Of a DNA stretch of 64,000 nt, positions 21,662-32,754 are shown piece by piece (the first letter of the stretch is position 1; the number at the start of each line of letters is the position of its first letter). The stretch is taken from assembly GCA_013368325.1 (NCBI GenBank), contig JAACJK010000176.1, positions 1-64,000 of the forward strand, in the 5' to 3' direction. This stretch comes from Ephemerocybe angulata (taxonomy: Eukaryota; Basidiomycota; Agaricomycetes; Agaricales; Psathyrellaceae). The notes below the pieces were generated by a model, which ran no database searches, was not told where the DNA came from, and saw only the letters and a list, made by a program, of their open reading frames with translations. The position numbers and the translations under genes are program-made.

Positions 21662-23062
21662 ATGAATCGGCTGGCTCTATTCTTTGGTATCTTCTTCGCT
21701 TTTATGACGACCCTTCGAGCCTTGGCTATCCCAGTCCCAGTCCACCCACGAAGGATGATGAAACGGTGAGTCTTATCGCCTCTCTCGTCACTACCTCCTC
21801 TGACGACGAGAAATCATCCTTCCCAGACATGAACGAGCGCTTTTGGTGGAGCGGGAGTAAGTCCAGTCAATTTTCAGCACGATAGGGGCACATCAACTAA
21901 CTAGATATCGTCAGAGAGGATGAGATGCTCTGCAACGGCCGCGCAGAGCTCTGCGATCGCAAATACGGGAATGTGACCTTCCTCGGGGCGCATGATTCCT
22001 TCGCTCATAGCCCAAACCCCCTTGCCCGTACGTGGCCTCGTGCAATCATTTATATCCCTTGCTCACCCTATTGTCCCTCGCCATAGTCTCTCGAACGCAG
22101 GAAGTGAATATCACCATGCAGCTCGACCTCGGAGCACGTCTCCTCCAGGCCCAGTCGCACATGTGAGTGATCGCCTTGAGCTCAGGGCTGTCCACACCGC
22201 TCATCGCGTATATGTCCTACAGGAATGGTGGACAGCTTCACTTCTGCCATACGAGTGTGTATCTCCGATGTCGTGTGCGGTGTTCTCGGAGTTGACATGG
22301 TTATCGATGAAACAGGTTGTGGGCTCTTCGATGGAGGATTGGTCGAAGACTATCTCCGTACCGTGAAGACGTGGATGGACAAGAATCCCAACGAAGTCAT
22401 TACCTTCATCTTCACTAATCCCGGAAATGTGTCCGTCACAGACGTATGGAAACCCCTCTTTGAGAAGACTGGTACGATATCTCCTTAACAGCATAGCCCA
22501 AAGCTCACATACACGTGTAGGAATGGCTGAGCTCGCCTACGTTCCCCCATCGCCTGTCATGTCCCGCGATGACTGGCCGACACTAAGGGAGTTCATCACT
22601 TCTGGCAAGCGTCTCATCGTCTTCCTTGACAAGGGTGCCGACAACAGGGCCCATCCTGAGGAAGAGTACATTCTTCCCCAGTTCAAGATGGTAAGCACTC
22701 CCTGGTCGTCCATAGTAATCAATCCTCATAACAACTAGGTCTGGGAGGATCCCTACAACCCCACAGACGCATCATTCCCCTGCAAGGTCGACAGGACCCA
22801 AGGCCCTCTTCCACCCACCGAGCAGCTCAACCTCATCAACCATAATCTCAACTTCGACATCCTACCGTTTTTCCGTCCTGGGTTCAAGTTCCCCGATCGT
22901 CTCAACAGCCCCCGGACGAACGGGATGTACAGCATCTACACGCACGCACTAAATTGCGCTGCGATAATGGCGAACAAGAACCCTAACTTCGTGTTGACGG
23001 ATTTCTCAAACGTCGGACAGGCGATGGCAGCGGTTAACTTCTTGAATGGGTTTGCCGCATAG
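21662..23062 (+). CDS. Secreted PI-PLC X-domain-like phosphodiesterase
   Basis: These TIM-barrel proteins are related to phosphatidylinositol-specific phospholipase C. From ATG 21662 (signal peptide MNRLALFFGIFFAFMTTLRA) the exons read CNGRAELCDRKYGNVTFLGA then HDSFAHSP (first catalytic-type His), TQEVNITMQLDLGARLLQAQ, NGGQLHFCHTS (second His), FDGGLVEDYLRTVKTWMDKN, VITFIFTNP, RLIVFLDKGAD and FPCKVDRTQGP, ending NFLNGFAA at 23062. About seven introns are inferred. The first, after MMKR, may be one 150-base intron or two. Key histidines and the barrel strands are present, so the protein should fold, but substrate is unknown. A second copy lies at 32755 to 34066. Bases 21245 to 21661 hold no gene. 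Confidence 0.88.
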
Positions 23063-23298
23063 GAGTATGGAGGTTGTTCGTCTCATGGTCTGGTTACAGC
23101 CCCATTAGCTGGACACCCTCATTTGGCTCGATATTTATACCATGCATTGTGTGTACATCCACTCCTTTAATGGCAGCATTTTGTCTTCGTTTCAATTATT
23201 CTTTGTTTCATGGATTCGCACACTGAACTAGTACTTCTCTTTGAGCGCTAACCGTAGTCGTAGCTCCACATTATCCCTCAGGGCCAAAGTGCGTATCC

Positions 23299-23760
23299 CC
23301 ATCCACATGGCACCCTCTAAGGCTGATATGGGACCTGCAGGCGCATCCCGAAATACGGCTTCCCTTACCCGTCCTATGGTATCTCCTCGAATCCCTCCGC
23401 GCATAGTCCATAACCAATGCACTCCAAGCACGCTGGATGAGACGCCAGTCTGTCAGCCCCTAATCCTGGCGCAGGAAGGCGAGAAACGTACCAAGCCCTC
23501 CGCAACAAGCGCAAAGATAACACACAGTGGATTCTGAAACGCTCCTAAACGGCGGCGGTCAATAATCCCCTAGTCCCCAAAATAATCGTCCACGACCTTT
23601 GCAGCACCATGCGCAGAACATGATTCCAAAAATAACGACCACAACGAGGCCAAACGAAGATGATCATATAAGAGGAACGCAGAGGCAACGAGGCAGCGTA
23701 TCGATTGTCGTCAGCAGCATGTCCGGTCGACAAGGACGCTCCCGGATCCGTCACGCGTCA
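23299..23760. repeat. Segmental duplicate, copy 1 (pairs with 31211 to 31740)
   Basis: From CACATGGCACCCTCTAAGG through GATTCCAAAAATAACGACC the sequence matches the 31.2 to 31.7 kb region at roughly nine bases in ten with small indels. It covers the 3' part of the membrane-protein gene and DNA past its stop codon. Conservation past the stop suggests either a recent duplication or an unrecognised downstream exon. Confidence 0.85.
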
Positions 23761-24170
23761 GCCCCTGCCCTGGCGCCTCACTAGGCCGTGGACGCTTTCA
23801 TAGATTTAAGTCGCCGCGCTAGGGTCCACTGGAAGAAGGCTCCGCCAAACTCCCCAATGTACATGTAGGCGACCGCTTTTGCGCCATATGCATAAACCCC
23901 AGAACGGAGAGGACGTCCAAAGCTAGGATGTGTTCTGACGCGTGATCAATTCGTAGAGGTGCTTGTCCAGTTTCCGGTGGCTGCATCTCCCTATCACCCT
24001 ATTTTACTGTGGGTTTGCAATGTCACTCCGAAGCTGGGTACATCTCGTGAATGGATGGATTGGTGGTTGGGTAGGCTGGTGCCGTAGTACACGGTCAGGG
24101 GTTAGGGAGCGTGCTGACCGAGATGAGCCTTCTCATTCTCGGGTGGCAGGGGACCAGGGCGCCTCGATTC
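23570..24170 (-). pseudogene. Decayed copy of the two-helix membrane protein
   Basis: On the minus strand this region aligns with the intact gene at 31504 to 32233. Recognisable pieces are the Ser/Glu segment around 24125 (GAATGAGAAGGCTCATC), the helix-one region reduced to ALDVLSVLGF, DDNRYAASLPLRSS near 23710, and the helix-two region near 23630 (ATTTTTGGAATCATG). The reading frame is broken in several places, part of helix one is replaced by unrelated residues, and no long open frame spans it. It lies downstream of the PLC-like gene at 21662, in convergent orientation. Confidence 0.65.
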
Positions 24171-24670
24171 TGAAGGCCTCCGCCAGAAATTGGAAAGTGG
24201 CAAAAGCTGTGTGATGTCGGGTGCAGACAGGTACAGATGTCCTTGAATCTTACTGAGCTTTCAGAAGCTTTCAGCCCACTTACTCTCGAAAATCGTTCGG
24301 CGTAACGTCGGAGATGTATGCAAGAGTAAAGCGAACTAGCACGCAGAGAACACCTTGAAGAACATGAGGCTCATTGACAGGACCCCCACCACGCTGTCAA
24401 TCGTGGGCGCTCCTTTGAGAAGCGAACACAAGCGAACAGAAACGAACTTAAGGATTGAGCCACCCTACAGAGCCCTAGAGTCAGCCCAAATAAGCGCCGG
24501 AACACGCGCCGGGAACGTGTCTACACACGGCCCAAAACATCATCGCGTACCAGGTGCCTTGAAACTCATTGCTAATTGTTTGAGCTGCCTGCGACCATCA
24601 GCCATGTCAACATACATATACTTTGTAGCCCACCAGTTTTCCCTCGTACCTCCTGAACTGTGTTCACAAG

Positions 24671-26085
24671 ATGAGCGCCCAGTTGAACTGCCATATCTGC
24701 TGCCAGTGTAGCACCTACTCTTGCAGCCAGTTCAAAATTCTTAACTGCGGTAAGTCTCCAACCACTCGCCCGGGTTTTAAATGGCACGGAGGGATATGTA
24801 TCTCAACTTGAATATGTAGGCCATGGATACTGCAGGACGTGTGTCGATACCCTTTTCCATTACAGTCCCACGAAATGCCCTACCTGCCGCCGTGCCATCC
24901 GGCGAGTGGATGTGCACGACCTTTTTCTGGAGCTCCTGGTCGTCGACCCGAAGGTCATCTTCACGAACAATGTTATTGAGGGGCTTGGGAAAATGGGCGT
25001 GGGTACTCCTCTGGAGACTGTGAAACGCGCAGCGGAGGAGATCGAAAGAGGCGCCCAGCTTTCGAAGGGCGCCAACGACCTGACTGTGAGTGGTATACGC
25101 CCCTCTCCCGGGCTTTCTACAACCGGGGCTCGACTCAGAATGGCGTATAGACACGACTTCTGGAATCTATCGAGAGCTTTAAACAGCGTATCATACCCTT
25201 GTTCGAGCTGGTCCAGTCGCAACGAGAAGAAATCGACAATATAAAAACACAGAAAGCCTCCGCCGAAAGCGCTCTTCAATCTCTCCAGAGTCGGTATGAA
25301 GGATACGACGCTCTCCCTGCCACTGTCGTCTCCTTGGAAAATGAGCGCGACAGGGCACTCCAATTCGCCGAAGATGTCGCCACTGGCATCGTTGTGGTAA
25401 AACTCCAAGGCAACGTAGATACAGTCCGAATTGAGCGAGACGGGTACCAAAGGATTTACGAGGCCACGGAGGCGGAGAAACGACATATCGCCAGACGCGA
25501 CGCAGCAAACGTGTGGGCCCTGAGGCGTACTCAACGGAAGCTAGATAAGCTCAGGGAGGAACTCATGGAGCTCAAGGAGAAACATCAGCACCTTGTCGCT
25601 GAATCACTGGTGAACCCAAGTTCACCTCACGGAGAACCGCAGTCACAGGTATGAGTTCAATTATGATTTATCGGCTATATGGTCGCAGCCCTCTCACTGC
25701 GCTTTCAGGTCCACGACGGCGATTTTTCGAGCCGCGAAGCCCGCCAGCCATCGCAAGCTGAAGTAGTATCCGAATCATCCCCTGAGAATCAACCGATACC
25801 AGATTTTAAAGGTCTCCCTTGCCCAATTTCGTTTGGCTCTAATTCAAGTTGGCAATTGCCGTCCAACAGAAGTTACGAGGCTCTGTTCGCAGTCAAGTCA
25901 AAGATGTGACACCTGAGCCTCCAACCCATCAGCGAATAGCGAATCCCATCGTCCTTAACTCGACGACGCCCGTTCAGCTTGGTCCGAAGCGCTCGTTGTC
26001 ACTGGGCGGGGAAAGGGCGCCGATATATACATCATCTTGGTCGGTTCAAGTTCAACCCCAGTATAATACCGCGAATCTCGAATGA
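24671..26085 (+). CDS. RING-finger protein with coiled coil, probable E3 ubiquitin ligase
   Basis: Exon one (24671 to 24749) encodes MSAQLNCHICCQCSTYSC and FKILNC. Exon two (24820 to 25085) continues GHGYCRTCVDTLFHY then CPTCRR. Together they give a C3HC4 RING pattern: C-x2-C, then C-x-H-x2-C-x2-C-x11-C-x2-C. After a helical linker, exon three (from 25151, acceptor GCGTATAG) forms a long coiled coil (LFELVQSQREEIDNIKTQKA ... ALRRTQRKLDKLREELMELK). A further exon starts at 25709. The end is uncertain: without another intron the protein stops at 25909. A 57-base intron with a GTCTCC donor and a CTAAT branch-like site would instead carry it to 26085 (ending QVQPQYNTANLE). RING proteins typically recruit E2 enzymes; the substrate is unknown. 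Bases 24200 to 24670 hold no gene. Confidence 0.8.
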
Positions 26086-27470
26086 CGCTTCCGCCTCCTC
26101 TTATTCTGAATTCAACGGTCCTACTTACATGTATGAGCTTTGTACCATAGACATCCCGCATTAAGATAACCAAATCATAGTCCTCAGCGCTCACCCTAGT
26201 ACCATCTCGACGTAGACAAGGAAAGCGCTTCATCCTAATAAACGCGCGTAGTTCTCAAACATGATCTAGTGCAGCAACGCACAAGCCGCCGGGTAACAGT
26301 ACCCCTACATACCTTCAACGTACCTTTCTGTCTTCGCTCCATCTAAAAACGTTCCAGGACCACCAGCAGCTAGCCTCGGCAAACCAAACCCGGAATCTGT
26401 TTATAGCCAGCGATGAGGCCTTGAGGAGCGTGCTCAAGTCGGCAAGACCGCTCGCGAGAGGACGCGAGATGTCGAATTGAGGGGAGTGGGGCTGAGATCC
26501 GACCGTATTACAGCTCCATCCCGCACACCAAAAGCGCTGTTGACACCTGACCGAAACCTCATCTATTGGAAACCGGGCGATTATGAAATAGGCGCCTGTG
26601 GATCGATGCAGCAGATTGGACGGCACGATGCATCCATATAGTGTACTTGTGTAGTGGCCATGCAGGCATGGCAGGTTACGAGTCCGTTTCCGCTCGCCAC
26701 TTTTGAGCCCATTGCATGCCTTTCAAGTCTTAGTAGTACTACACAAGTTGTGCACGAGGATCAATAAGTATATTATTACAACACATACCCAGTATCCTTG
26801 AACAACACACATCGTGTATCAGCATCTGTGTCCACTATCCTCCGGGTATGAGTAGGTCATTTAATTTTTAATGAGCTCAAGGGGAACTCCGATCCAGGCG
26901 GACATCACTCGCGGAAACCAAACATGTAAACATGTACAAGCCGTGTTTATCGTAGGCGTCTCCAAAACGCCGGGCTAAAGAACGACTCCGTAAACGGACT
27001 CGTAACAACAAAAAGCGCAATATATCAGTGGCGGGTTTCCATACCCGAGTAGTGCAATTCGGAGATGAGCTAGAAATGGCTGTCCACATGAAACTAGCCT
27101 CACTTCAAAATACTTAATATTAAGGTCAGCGGGCTTGGGGCTGTGATTCTAGCGCTCATATGCACGTTCCGAACACGTCCCTTCCACCTTTATATACAAT
27201 GCCGGATTGGATCCTACCTCTACAGCTTCTCTGAGTCTCAACATATCGACGATGGGACAACAAAGGTATGCCGATGTGGTTTATCTGAACTGGAAGCTGA
27301 CATATCGGCAGCGGCTCGCTCGTCAGCAACAATAGGCTTGAAAGAAAGTGAGCAGCACCCGTTATAGAGCACCATAACATTATACTGAAAACACGGTGTG
27401 TGAAGCCACTTTCTTATAACAGGTGCGCTGGCTAGCGGATACTCGCCTATTATACTATGATCCCAGTTAA
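26086..27470. other. Intergenic, no gene recognised
   Basis: Only short open stretches without family signature. The part 26630 to 27130 is AT-rich around TTTAATTTTTAATG. The right end (27250 to 27470) may contain the unresolved first exon or exons of the TPR-CHAT gene; ATG 27252 (MGQQR) followed by a GTATGC donor is one candidate. Confidence 0.4.
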
Positions 27471-30400
27471 TCCGACTTTCGCTAGACATTAATTTGGAGC
27501 GTACCGGCGACGGTATCGAAGTTTGCGGGACGTCACTGAACTTGACAGATCTCTGGATATTTGGGATCCCAGGTTCCGGGGATGGCAAGTTCTTCATGCT
27601 TGTCAATGCTTCACCAGGACGCTGGGAAGTGGACGGCTTTATTGGAATGTGAGCGTTTAATACCAAGTTTTCATCGAATATCAGCAGCTAATTTTTGATT
27701 GGAAGTACCGCTGAGACCGATGCAATCGACTGCGTTGTCAAGTGTGACGAGGAAGATGTCGGGTTCATCCATCTGGATGCTGAGGAGATGCGAAGCACAG
27801 TGATGCATCCCGAACACAGTAAGGCCTGCGTCTCCTATCGAATGAAGAATATCTAGTCATTAAAGGCATTCATAGGACTAGAAAAGAAGATGGAGATGTG
27901 TGACGGTGGGATGCAGCTGACTATGTCGTGGAAAGTTGCCGAAATACCCTCGGAAGTGAACCAAGTGCCGGATGGTGAGTGTTTTCGCTATGGAGAGAGG
28001 GAACAACTGCATTTAACGTAGCCACGTAGATGTTGCGGAACAGCTTAATAACCGCGCCATTCTGCTGTTGTGCACCTTCGAACAAACTGGCGATCTTCTA
28101 TATTTGACCGAAGGCATCTCGATGTTGCAGCAGGCGGTAGATCTCACCACTGACGGACATTTTGACATGCCTGGCAGACTCACCAACCTAGGAGGCGCGT
28201 TCAAACTCCGCTTTGACCGGACGGGCGACCCCACGGACATCGCCGACGCCATCTCGGCACAGCAGCGAGCAGTGGAGCTCGCTTCTCGTGGTCATCCTGA
28301 CCTCCCATCTTGTCTTGGGAATCTCGGAATCTCACTCCTCACTCGCTTTGAGTACACGGGCGAGCTCACGGACATTGACAATTCCATCTCGCTGCAACAA
28401 CGAGCGGCGTCTCTCATCCCTCACGGTCATTTCAAACTCCCCAACTTTCTCAACAGCCTCGGAAACTCGCTCACACGTCGCTTTGAACGGACGGGCAATG
28501 TCACAGATATTGCTGGTGCTATTTCAGCGCTCCAAAAATCGGTAGAGCTCACTCCTCATGATGATGCTAAGCTGCCAATTCGCCTCAGCAACCTCGGAAC
28601 CTCACTCACCAGTCGCTTTGAACGAACAGCCGAGCTCACCGATATTGCGGATGCCATCCTGGTGCTGCAGAGAGCCGTGAACGTCACCCCCCATGGTCAT
28701 CCTGACCTGCCTCTTAGGCTCCTCAACCTCGGGAATTCGTTCAATCTTCGCTTTGAGCGGACGGGCGAACCCACGGACATCGCCGATGCCGTTTCAGCAC
28801 ATCAGCGAGCAGTGGACCTCATCCCTCACGGCCATGTCAACAGGCCTACCTATCTCAACAATCTTGGATCATCGTTCATGCGTCGCTTTACAAGCACAGG
28901 CGACGCCTCTGACCTTGCCGATGCCATCTCAGCTCAGCGGAAAGCGGTAAATGTCACCCCTCTGGGACATACCGACCTCCCTGGCATACTCAACAACCTC
29001 GGAGTCTCTTTAACGTGTTGCTTCGAGCAGACGGGAAAGCTCTCACACATCACTGAAGCCATCTCAGTACAGCAGAAGGCGTTGAGCCTCACTCCTCATG
29101 ATCATATCAACCTCCCTAGCCTCCTCGTCAACATCGGGGATTCGTTCAGCTGTCGCTTTGACCAGACTGGGAAGCTCACGGACATTGATGAGGCCATTGC
29201 ACTGCATCAGCGAGCGGCGGGCTTGATTCCTCAGGGCCACGCTTGCCTGCCTACCTATCTCAACAGACTTGGACATTCCTTCAACTCTCGCTTTTTATTA
29301 GGTGGAAATAGTGGGGATCTGGAGCAAAGTCTGGCTTACTACAGAGCAGCCGCAACCTCCGACGTCGGGCCTCCGCGAGAGAAACTGCGGGGCGCCAAAT
29401 GTTGGGCAAGCGCGTTGGTCCAGCATCGTCCCCAGTCACCCGAAATCTTACCCTCCTTTGACGCTGCGTTGGGCTTAGTGGCTTTGATCGCTGGCCTTGA
29501 GCAAACCGTGCGAGGTCGATATAATCAACTTGAGAGTACCTCGGGTCTCGCTCTCAAGGCAGCAGCCGCTGCATGCGTACTCGATAGGCCGGACAAGGCG
29601 TTGGAGTGGCTCGAGCAAGGTCGTTGCCTTGTATGGAGCCAACTAAACAACCTTCGCACTCCTCTCGACGACTTGCGGATTCACGACAAAGATCTCGCAC
29701 AGGCCATCGCGAATGTTTCCAAGCAACTCGAAGCCGCAGGATCGTCCCGTGGCCAAGCAAATGCGAGCACCCCATTGTCGGACAAGATATCCCTCGAGGA
29801 TGAAGCCCGTGCGCATCTGGCGCTTGCAAGAAAGTGGGATGATCTTCTCAAAATTGCGAGGGCTATTCCCGGCTTTGAAACGTTCCTCATGCCACCATCA
29901 TGCTCCGCCCTTATGCAGCATCTCCCAGAATCGCCTATCGTCGTCATCAACATGGATAACCGTCGCTGCGATGCACTTGCTTTGATGGATGGACTGGACG
30001 AGCCTCTCCACATCCCCCTTCCGAGCTTTTCGGTCGAGAAAGCTAGAGAATATCGCACTGTTTTACGCTCTCAGCTAAGCAGGCATCACCTCCGCGCTCG
30101 GGAAGCGAACATAGAAACTTCCATCGACAACGAATCTTGGGTAAGAGGTGTAAGACCTGCGCCCGTTCGAACGCATGGCGAAGGTTCTCCTGTCCATCAG
30201 GTTCTACAGGGTCTTTGGGAGGAAGTAGTAAAGCCGATTCTGGACGCTCTAGGATTTTCGGTAAGAAATTTCCTCAAAATTGTTAACCCCTAGAACTGAT
30301 GTCTGTTATAGAGCGTAGCGGGAACGTCGGGGGTACCACCAAGGCTCTGGTGGTGCCCAACCGGCCCCTTGTCCTTCCTACCCCTTCACGCAGCAGGGAT

Positions 30401-31142
30401 GCATGGAGGCTCAGATGCTGACACCGTCTTCAATCATGTGGTGTCCTCGTATACCCCAACAGTCACCGCCCTCACCGACCGAGTCAAGAATCGACGATTA
30501 GTCGATGCTCAGGCATCAGGACTACTCTTAACGAGTCAACCGCGCGTATCTGGTTCTTCTTCTATCCCTGGGACGACGACAGAAGTGCGATCAATCTTCA
30601 AACAAGCCGAGGAGAGTGGAGTGAGAGTGCTTAAGCTGGAAGGAGACGAAATGACCATCACCGGGTGCCTTGAGCGCATGCAGGACTTCAGCAGCATCCA
30701 TCTCGCTTGCCATGGGTCGCAGAACGCTGCAGAGCCACTCCAGAGTCGCTTCCTCTTCCATCAAGGATCACTCGAGCTCGGCAAAATCATCCAGTCCAAT
30801 CTCCAGAACGCGGACCTCGCTTTCCTATCTGCATGCCAGACGAGCACGGGCGAGGAGAAGCTCTCCGATGAAGCTGTCCATCTCGCTGCGGGAATGCTCG
30901 CCGCAGGATACCGCCGAGTGGTCGGCACAATGTGGTCCATTGGGGATCGAGCCGGCCAGGAGGTCGCCACGAACTTCTACAAGCATCTGTTCACTCAGCG
31001 GGAGGGGACCAGTGGTGCTGTGTTTGACGGGACACTCTCCGCCATTGCTCTTCACTACGCCACCCAAGAACTGCGTCTCGGTCTCGACAACTCAGAGCAC
31101 TCCTTACTTAGTTGGATTCCATTCGTTCATTTCGGTTATTAG
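27471..31142 (+). CDS. TPR-CHAT caspase-like protease with N-terminal beta-rich domain
   Basis: CHAT domains are caspase-fold cysteine proteases, commonly fused to TPR sensors. The first supported exon follows acceptor TATGATCCCAG (LIRLSLDINLERTGDGIEV) and, with two more, forms a C2-like beta-rich segment ending LTMSWKV. The exon 28030 to 30260 holds about nine to ten TPR-type units of about 45 residues, each with a NLGxSLxxRFExTGExTDIxxAI theme. Then comes an all-helical linker. After a 51-base intron the CHAT domain (30312 to 31142) shows PTGPLSFLPLHAAG, catalytic-type HLACHG (His codon at 30711) and LSACQTSTGE (Cys codon at 30834). It ends GTMWSIGD and WIPFVHFGY. Both catalytic residues are intact. 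The 5' end is not resolved. Unit spacing and high mutual similarity suggest repeat turnover. Confidence 0.9.
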
Positions 31143-31210
31143 GTGGTTGGCTTCGTTTGTTTCTGTACCTTTACTATGCCCTACTACGCCTCCTTGTATG
31201 CTTTCCATTT

Positions 31211-31740
31211 TCCACATGGCACCCTCTAAGGCTGATATGGAACCTGCAGGCGCATCCCGAAATACCGCTTCCCTTACCCGTCCTGTGATAGCTCCTCAAA
31301 TCCCTCCGCGCATAGTCCACAGCCAATGCACTCCAAGCACGCTGGATGAGACGCCAGTCTGTCAGCCCCTAATTCCACAAAAAGGCGAGAAACGTACCAA
31401 GCCCTCCGCAACAAGCGCAAAGATAACAAGGGCAGCACAGTGGATTCTGAAACGCTCCTAAACGCCGGCGGTCAATAATCCCCTAGTCCCCAAAACAATT
31501 CGTCTACGAACCTTTGCAGCACCATGCGCTGAGCATGATTCCAAAAATAACGACCACAACGAGGCCAACGAAGATGATGATCAGATACACTACACTCCGT
31601 CACGTTCAGGAAAATTTAGAGGAACGCGGAGGCAACGAGGCGTCGTATCGATTATCGTCAGTACCATCGAGAGGAGTAAATTGACCGTGACGTACATTTT
31701 CGGTCGACAAAGCCGCTCCCAGACCCGTCAGCCCCCGTCG
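31211..31740. repeat. Segmental duplicate, copy 2 (pairs with 23299 to 23760)
   Basis: Shares CACATGGCACCCTCTAAGG, CAATGCACTCCAAGCACG and GGCGAGAAACGTACCAAGC with the earlier copy in the same order and orientation. The left boundary lies about 70 bases past the stop of the CHAT gene, so the breakpoint falls between two genes. Copy 2 carries short insertions relative to copy 1, such as GGGCAG near 31430. Confidence 0.85.
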
Positions 31741-32233
31741 CCGCACTGACCGCCTCGGCGGCGCGTCCCACAAGCTGAGCCATCGCGCTTTGACTGCTTT
31801 CATCCGCTCCTATGCTTGGCGCCGTCGCCACAGGCCCACTATCTCCGGTCCACTCGGAGTAGATGCCGTTGAAACCCCCAGCACAGGCGACTGCTGTCAC
31901 GGCGGCGACTCCCAAGACGGAGAGGACGGCCGGGATGAGGATGCGTTTGAGGCGTCTGTCGCGCAGGTAGTTTCCCAGTTTGGAGTGAATGCATTTTCCC
32001 GATTCGCTATCGTGCAGGTGTGCGTTCTGAAGCTTGGTGCATGAAACGGGATGCACGGATGGGCTGCAGGTCGCCGGATAGGCTGGGGGCGGGATGAAGC
32101 GTGGAGATGAAGCGTCTTGCTGCTCGAGGTAAGCCTTCTCACTCTCGGATGAGAACTGATAGAGGTCGTCGCATGAAGTCATCAGCGGTTGGCTTTGTCT
32201 ATCGGTGAGCGCGGGCTGGATAGTCGACATCAT
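31504..32233 (-). CDS. Small membrane protein with two transmembrane helices, 207 aa
   Basis: Exons 32233 to 31696 and 31589 to 31504 join across a 106-base intron in frame. The N-terminal 90 residues are hydrophilic (MMSTIQPALTDRQSQPLMTS, with SSPRFIPPPAYPATCSP), then a basic stretch (RDRRLKR) leads into helix one (ILIPAVLSVLGVAAVTAVAC). A Ser/Gly/Ala-rich loop follows, then helix two (LYLIIIFVGLVVVVIFGIM) and a short cytosolic-type CCKGS tail with two adjacent cysteines, possible palmitoylation sites. No named family is recognised. It neighbours the PLC-like gene at 32755 on the same strand, and a decayed relative lies beside the other PLC-like gene, so the two may be functionally linked. 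Bases 32234 to 32754 carry two GGGCGCTT-type motifs and no gene. Confidence 0.7.
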
Positions 32234-32754
32234 GATACGGTAGAGACCAGGGAGAGGGAAAGTGGGTGTACTCCAAAGCTTTATAACGATCCTGGAAAAG
32301 AGCCAGACTGTGATATCGATCTGATAGCAGATTGCCGAAGCGAGAAGCTAAAGAGAAAACGCGATTGGGGAGGCTGGCCCGCACGAGTTAAAATAGCGGC
32401 CTCGCGGCTGCCAGTGCAGTGAGCTTGGCTTTGCGCTAGCACGATGAAGTTGAGGGCTTGGCCTCCTCTTAGGGAAACTGCTGTGTGTGGAAACATAGCC
32501 TTCCCTCTGTAATTCTCCCGAATTCGGTGGGTCGGTCGGCGCTTAAATTTAGAAGCGCCCAAATTAGTAACCACGGACCAGTGGCACGGAGTGCCATGAC
32601 CGATGATCGAAGAGCTGTGTCTTGGTCAGAAATCGACAACACACCTTGAACGGGGACAAAGGAAATGCTATTCGAGCGGCTAGACGTATGCGGTACAGTC
32701 ATCGGCTGAGATACATATTGCTTAAAAGGCAACCCTCAACAGCTACAGCGGCCA

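Noticed and set aside
23228..23431. Separate small gene in the duplicated tail
   Set aside because: The matching frame in the second copy contains a stop; similarity of both copies follows from DNA duplication and need not reflect coding constraint.
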